Assembly (NCBI RefSeq): GCF_025989125.1
Contig: NZ_JAPDNR010000001.1
Coordinates: forward strand, 2,400,301-2,464,300
Reading direction: 5' to 3'
DNA from: Chitinophaga nivalis
GTDB taxonomy: Bacteria > Bacteroidota > Bacteroidia > Chitinophagales > Chitinophagaceae
Length of the DNA stretch: 64,000 nucleotides
Numbering within the stretch: position 1 is the first letter of the stretch; every line of letters begins with the position of its first letter. The notes beneath the pieces are model-generated. The model saw nothing but the letters and a program-made list of their open reading frames with translations. It did no database searches and was not told the DNA's origin. Shown here one piece after another: positions 59,661-64,000 of the stretch. Both the position numbers and the translations under genes were made by a program.

Positions 59661-60159
59661 ATATTTTATTCCGCAGCCGGAAAAGGCAGGATGACTAATG
59701 ATATTTTGCTGATTTGTTGTATTGATTTGACTTGTCTTTCTGCCATCTTGCGTGTAGCAGTAGCTGTCGCCTGAAAAAAATGATCGCTGAAAGTTAATCT
59801 GGCAAAGGCTTACAGCAGATCGTCTCCTGCCGCCCATACGAAATTCCAGGATCAAATACCAAAAAATGACGTCGCTCCGTTGTTTTTTTGTAACTTCGCC
59901 ACCCGTTTCCATAAAAACGGAGTTCACGCGATACGAAAATGCTTTGGAGGATTAAACTACGTTTCCTGTCTTAACAGCTTACGTCAACTCTTTGCAACAC
60001 CTGTATTCACTTATCATCCTTTGTAACCCGGCCCCTGCTGGGTCTTGGTGATGCGGGTTATGACCGCTCTTTCCGGCTATTCATCTGCCGGAGAACAGCT
60101 GAACATTAGCAGGTAAGGCCGGCCGGCCGTTACCCGGAATAAAACATAACGCATTAAAT
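59661..60159 (+). other. Long intergenic leader before the metalloprotease gene
   Basis: This 499-bp gap has no credible ORF. TAACTTCG at 59891-59898 is one base from the -7 consensus and could start a leader of about 260 nt. Near the 3' end are a CCGGC/GCCGG hairpin (about 60092-60111) and the self-complementary 12-mer GGCCGGCCGGCC (60117-60128). No known riboswitch motif is seen. Confidence 0.35.
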
Positions 60160-62787
60160 ATGGCAACTAGTTACAGGAAACTGTTATGGCTACTCCCATG
60201 TGTAGCCCTATCAGCACAATGCATTGTAATCAACGATGCAGCGGCACAATCAAAGAAGAAAAGCTGGGGATTATTCGGTAAGAAAAAAACAGCCGTGGTA
60301 GCAGACACCACTGCTAAGAAGAAACCGGACATGAAAGGGTTGAAACCTTATAAAGAGGTGATAACCGCCGATGCCGTTTCTAAAAATGGTTTGTTTAAAG
60401 TACACCGGGTAAAAACGGATTTCTATTTTGAAATTCCCCTGAAACTCCTGGGCCGTCAGCTTCTGGTGGTGAATAAACTGTCGAAAGTACCTGAGCAGCT
60501 CAATGATGCCGGTGTGAACAAAGGCATGAACTACGAGAACATTGTGATCTCCTTTGAAAGAGATACCACGCTCAATAAAGTATTTATCCGCAAGCAGAAT
60601 CCTTTCCTGGAAGTGCCGGCAGGTAACGCTATTGCCCAATCTGTAGCCGACAACTTTACCCCTTCTGTCATAGATTATTTTAAAATAGAAGCCTATAGTA
60701 CAGATACCAGCGCGTTGGTGATCAACGTGTCGAAAGTATTTGACGGCTCCAACAGCAGCATCAACAACGTGTTTGATGCACTGGGCATGGGCAGCTCTCC
60801 CAGCAAGGACCTGTCCCGCATCCTGGCCATCAAAACATTTGAAGACAACATCGTCGCGAAATCTGAACTCACGGCTAAAGTAACCGGTGTACAGGTATCC
60901 GTAGAAACCACCACCAACCTGGTATTACTCAGCGATAACCCGATGACGGCACGTTTTGCCGACAGAAGGGTAGGGCTGTTTACCACGCCCCGCTGGTATT
61001 TCAGTGATGACCAGCACAAACTGGAAGAAAGACAGCTGGTAACCCGCTGGCGCCTGGAACCCAAACCGGAAGATAAACAACGCTATCTTAAAGGGGAGCT
61101 GGTAGAACCGGCAAAACCAATTGTATACTATATCGATGCCAGCACACCGGCAAAATGGCGCCCCTACATTAAAGCAGGGATCGAAGACTGGCAGAAGGCT
61201 TTTGAAGCAGCAGGTTTTAAAAATGCTATCGTAGCCAAAGAGGTACCGACCAATGATCCTGACTTCGATCCGGATGATGTACGTTACTCTGTAGTTACCT
61301 ACGCGGCTTCCGCGAAAGCGAATGCCATGGGCCCCTCTGTCATTGATCCACGCTCCGGCGAAATCCTGGAAGCAGATATTATCTGGTGGCACAACGTGAT
61401 GAGCACCCTGCATTCCTGGGTACGTATTCAAACCGGCGCTATCGATCCGCGGGCACGGGGTAATCATTTCAGCGATTCCCTGATGGGCCACGCCATCCGT
61501 TTTGTATCCAGCCATGAAGTAGGCCATACACTCGGATTACAACACAACATGGGTAGCTCCTTCGCTTTTGAAGTAGACTCCCTGCGCTCACCGGAATTTA
61601 CGGCCCGCATGGGTGGTACGGCGCCTTCCATCATGGACTACGCCCGTTTCAACTACGTAGCACAACCGGAAGATCAGGTGAAACAAATCACACCGGCTAT
61701 CGGCGTGTACGATAAATTCGCTATCGGCTGGGCTTACCGCTACACCGGCAGCAAAACGCCGCATGAAGAACTGCCGTCCCTCAACCAACAGTTACGGCAA
61801 CACGAAAATGATCCGATGTATGCCTTCGGAGAACAACAGGACGTGCGGGATGCCATCGATCCGCGTTCGCAGATCGAAGACCTGGGTAACAATGCTGTGA
61901 AAGCCAGCCGCTATGGCCTGCTCAACCTGAAACGCATTGTACCGCAAATCATCAGCTGGACAAAAGAAGAAGGCGAGAGTTATGACGAAGCCGGTAAAAT
62001 GCTGAACAGCGCGATCGGTCAGTGGAACCAATATGCGTATCACGTACTGGCCAATGTGGGTGGTATCTACATCACACCTACCGTATATGGTCAGCAACAG
62101 CCTACCTATCTGCATGTAGAGAAAAAGAAACAACAGGAAGCTGTGAAATACCTGGTAGATGAAGTATTCAATACACCAGCATGGCTTTTCAGAAATGAGG
62201 TATACCGCAAAAGTTATCCTATTAAAGAAAGCCCGATCGGGAATATTGAATACGGTTCTCTGGTATACGCCAAAAGCCTGCAGTCCTATTTATACTATGA
62301 CCTGCTGCGCGATGAACGTTTGTCCCGCATGCTGGAAAATGAAGCGGCAAATGGCCGTACTGCCTATACCGTAACAGACCTGATGAGCGATATGCACCAG
62401 GGCGTTTTCGCCAAAACCATACGCGGTCAGGCACTGGATATCTATGAGCGCAACAGCCAGAAAGGTTTTGTGGATGCGCTGATTATCAGCATCGATAAAT
62501 CTGTGGTACGGGCAGAAACCAAAAAACTGCAGGAAGAAAAACCACTGACAACTATTGATAATTTCTGCACCTTCTCGCTGCAGCCACACCTGCAGGAAGA
62601 CCGTGCTTCCCGCAATATGATGTATTTCGCGGTAAACCGGGTATCCGATGCCGTAAGTGCCAAACGTGGTGAACTGAGTCGCCTGCTGCAATTGCTCCAG
62701 ACAAAGAAAAACATCGGCGACCGCGCTACGGCAGATCATTATAATGACCTGATTTTCCGGATCAATCAAGCTTTAAATACTAAATAA
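60160..62787 (+). CDS. Secreted zinc-dependent metalloprotease (DUF5117/DUF5118 type)
   Basis: The 875-residue protein has a signal peptide ending near NDAAAQ (residue 30) and a Lys-rich linker. Residues about 55-290 are the DUF5118/DUF5117 region (ITADAVSKNGLFKVHRVKTDFYFEIPLKLLGRQLLVVNKL). The metzincin zinc motif SHEVGHTLGLQHN gives H452, E453, H456 and H462, followed by a conserved SIMDYARFNYVAQPED Met-turn-like segment. Family proteins are large exported proteases of Bacteroidota, often next to SusC/SusD genes. Here a SusC receptor starts 15 bp downstream. Role in peptide or protein utilisation is inferred. Confidence 0.92.
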   Translation: MATSYRKLLWLLPCVALSAQCIVINDAAAQSKKKSWGLFGKKKTAVVADTTAKKKPDMKGLKPYKEVITADAVSKNGLFKVHRVKTDFYFEIPLKLLGRQLLVVNKLSKVPEQLNDAGVNKGMNYENIVISFERDTTLNKVFIRKQNPFLEVPAGNAIAQSVADNFTPSVIDYFKIEAYSTDTSALVINVSKVFDGSNSSINNVFDALGMGSSPSKDLSRILAIKTFEDNIVAKSELTAKVTGVQVSVETTTNLVLLSDNPMTARFADRRVGLFTTPRWYFSDDQHKLEERQLVTRWRLEPKPEDKQRYLKGELVEPAKPIVYYIDASTPAKWRPYIKAGIEDWQKAFEAAGFKNAIVAKEVPTNDPDFDPDDVRYSVVTYAASAKANAMGPSVIDPRSGEILEADIIWWHNVMSTLHSWVRIQTGAIDPRARGNHFSDSLMGHAIRFVSSHEVGHTLGLQHNMGSSFAFEVDSLRSPEFTARMGGTAPSIMDYARFNYVAQPEDQVKQITPAIGVYDKFAIGWAYRYTGSKTPHEELPSLNQQLRQHENDPMYAFGEQQDVRDAIDPRSQIEDLGNNAVKASRYGLLNLKRIVPQIISWTKEEGESYDEAGKMLNSAIGQWNQYAYHVLANVGGIYITPTVYGQQQPTYLHVEKKKQQEAVKYLVDEVFNTPAWLFRNEVYRKSYPIKESPIGNIEYGSLVYAKSLQSYLYYDLLRDERLSRMLENEAANGRTAYTVTDLMSDMHQGVFAKTIRGQALDIYERNSQKGFVDALIISIDKSVVRAETKKLQEEKPLTTIDNFCTFSLQPHLQEDRASRNMMYFAVNRVSDAVSAKRGELSRLLQLLQTKKNIGDRATADHYNDLIFRINQALNTK

Positions 62788-62802
62788 TTATTTAGCTGCT
62801 AC

Positions 62803-64000
62803 ATGAAAAAAGGACCAAAATTGTTGAGAATAGTACTGCTGTTGCTGGTGGCCGGCCTCGTTCCGTGGCTCGCCCAGGCACAGGAAGGCAGACGTACTAT
62901 TAAGGGAAAAGTGGTAGATGCCACTTCTGGAGAAGCACTGATCGGTGTATCCGTGTATGTAAGTAATAAAACAATCGGCGCTGCTACCGGTACAGACAAT
63001 GTGATTGAGAATATCAGCATTGGCGCTATTACCAACGAAAAGGGAGAGTTTACCCTTTCTTTGTCAGACTCACTGAAAGCAAAACAGCTGACCGTAAACT
63101 ACATGGGGTATGAAACCAAACTGGTGAATATCACCAGCAGTAATACCTATCAGATTGCATTGGGTACCTCCGGTAAAAATCTGAGTGAATTTGTATTCAC
63201 CGGTTACCAGACGATCCGGAAAAATAAATCTACCGGCGCCACCGATAAAATTACGATGGATAAAATCGATATCGGTGGAGTAATGGGAGTAGACCAGATG
63301 TTGCAGGGACAACTGGCGGGTGTGGCTATCAGCACGCTCTCCGGCGCACCCGGACAGGCAGCCAAAATCCGTATTCGCGGTACCTCCTCCTTACAAGGTG
63401 CGCAGGACCCGCTGTGGGTAGTAGACGGATTACCGATTGAAGGCAATAACCTGCCGGATATGAAAGGTAACAAGGACATTGATCAGTTATATACTTCTTC
63501 TATCGCCGGTTACAGTCCTGCAGATATCGAAAGTATTACCGTACTGAAAGATGCGGCAGCTACTGCGATCTATGGTGCACGTGCGGCCAACGGGGTGATT
63601 GTGGTAACTACCAAATCCGGTAAAAAAGGCGATCGCCTGTCTGTGAATTACCGCAACAACTTTACGTTTACACAGAAACCGGATATCAGCCGATTGAACC
63701 TGATGAACAGTGACCAGAAAGTGAACCTGGAACTGGACCTCTTTACTTCTGATTATGATTTCCGCGCTACGAATGGTGATGTTTCCCGCATCCTGAATAA
63801 ATATGGCGTAACGCCAGCCGAACTTTCCGGTAAAGGATTCGGTGGTATCAATGCCGCTGCCCGTAATGAAATCAACGCTTTACGTGGTATCAATACCGAT
63901 TGGAATGACCTGCTGTTCCGCAGTGCCTTTACACAGGAGCACAGTGTAAGCGTGTCCGGTGGTGGAGATAAGTCTGCCTATTATTTCAGCGGTGGTTATT
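62803..64000 (+). CDS. SusC/RagA-family TonB-linked outer-membrane receptor, N-terminal part (runs off the right edge)
   Basis: The frame opens at the ATG at 62803 and stays open to the window end, about 399 residues. A signal peptide (LLRIVLLLLVAGLVPWLAQA) precedes a carboxypeptidase-regulatory-like domain (TIKGKVVDATSGEALIGVSVYV, LTVNYMGYETKLVNI). The plug follows with SusC/RagA signatures: VMGVDQMLQGQLAGVAIS, KIRIRGTSSLQG, PLWVVDGLPIEG, and the motif ITVLKDAAATAIYGARAANGVIVVTTKSGKKG. It imports large substrates together with a SusD lipoprotein, expected just beyond the window. It lies 15 bp after the metalloprotease gene, in one operon. Confidence 0.96.
   Translation, partial: MKKGPKLLRIVLLLLVAGLVPWLAQAQEGRRTIKGKVVDATSGEALIGVSVYVSNKTIGAATGTDNVIENISIGAITNEKGEFTLSLSDSLKAKQLTVNYMGYETKLVNITSSNTYQIALGTSGKNLSEFVFTGYQTIRKNKSTGATDKITMDKIDIGGVMGVDQMLQGQLAGVAISTLSGAPGQAAKIRIRGTSSLQGAQDPLWVVDGLPIEGNNLPDMKGNKDIDQLYTSSIAGYSPADIESITVLKDAAATAIYGARAANGVIVVTTKSGKKGDRLSVNYRNNFTFTQKPDISRLNLMNSDQKVNLELDLFTSDYDFRATNGDVSRILNKYGVTPAELSGKGFGGINAAARNEINALRGINTDWNDLLFRSAFTQEHSVSVSGGGDKSAYYFSGGY

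Noticed and set aside
60117..60128. GGCCGGCCGGCC as a recombination or attachment site
   Set aside because: It is a simple self-complementary GC run without a partner copy, integrase or flanking repeats in the window.

Overview
The window reads as chromosomal DNA of a member of the Bacteroidota, most likely a Chitinophaga-like member of the Chitinophagaceae (inference from gene content only). Supporting signs are SusC/RagA and STN-type TonB-dependent receptors, ECF sigma/FecR pairs, a PorP/SprF protein, a gliding-type C-terminal sorting domain, LytS/LytTR regulation, DUF4407 and DUF5074 families, a tmRNA tag of the form GExNYAxAA, and promoters of the Bacteroidota type (TTTG, about 20 bp, TAnnTTTG). 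No tRNA, rRNA, CRISPR array or insertion sequence was found.

Layout. 1-9.7 kb: housekeeping genes (partial parA, UPF0173 hydrolase, metallophosphoesterase, two outer-membrane beta-barrels, lon, pdxJ, ahcY). 9.8-27.2 kb: a surface locus transcribed rightwards. It holds a 3771-residue Calx-beta adhesin with a type IX secretion C-terminal domain, a PorP/SprF partner, an OmpA/PD40 lipoprotein and a second Calx-beta protein with a delta-60-like propeller. Within the adhesin, five tandem units of exactly 1044 bp lie head to tail. 27.5-32.4 kb: leftward genes (GNAT, DsbA-like, PrsW, a PolX-like protein with a degenerate polymerase site, a histone H1-like protein, rpmA, rplU). 32.8-37.5 kb: GH3, dxr, rseP and ssrA (tmRNA). 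37.5-40.7 kb: HopJ-family protein, a TipAS-type MerR regulator, and a DUF5074 (BtuG-like) lipoprotein behind a cobalamin riboswitch.

40.8-49.4 kb: a DUF4240 protein, then a cell-surface signalling and uptake operon (ECF sigma factor, FecR, STN/TonB receptor, two lipoproteins that are not SusD). 49.4-53.8 kb: hypothetical proteins, a gamma-glutamyltransferase, DinB and Dabb proteins. 53.8-57.4 kb: a LytS-type histidine kinase, DUF4407 membrane protein and LytTR response regulator in one operon, with three phased direct repeats upstream. 57.4-59.0 kb: a TetR regulator and an alpha/beta hydrolase, each preceded by the same 18-bp operator-like element. 59.0-64.0 kb: an ECF sigma factor without a linked FecR, a DUF5117-type zinc metalloprotease and the 5' part of a SusC/RagA receptor that runs off the window.

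The most notable items are the adhesin locus with its perfectly length-conserved repeats, the stand-alone riboswitch-controlled BtuG-like gene, the three-gene LytS/DUF4407/LytTR operon with its repeat array, and several short regulatory elements readable directly from the DNA.
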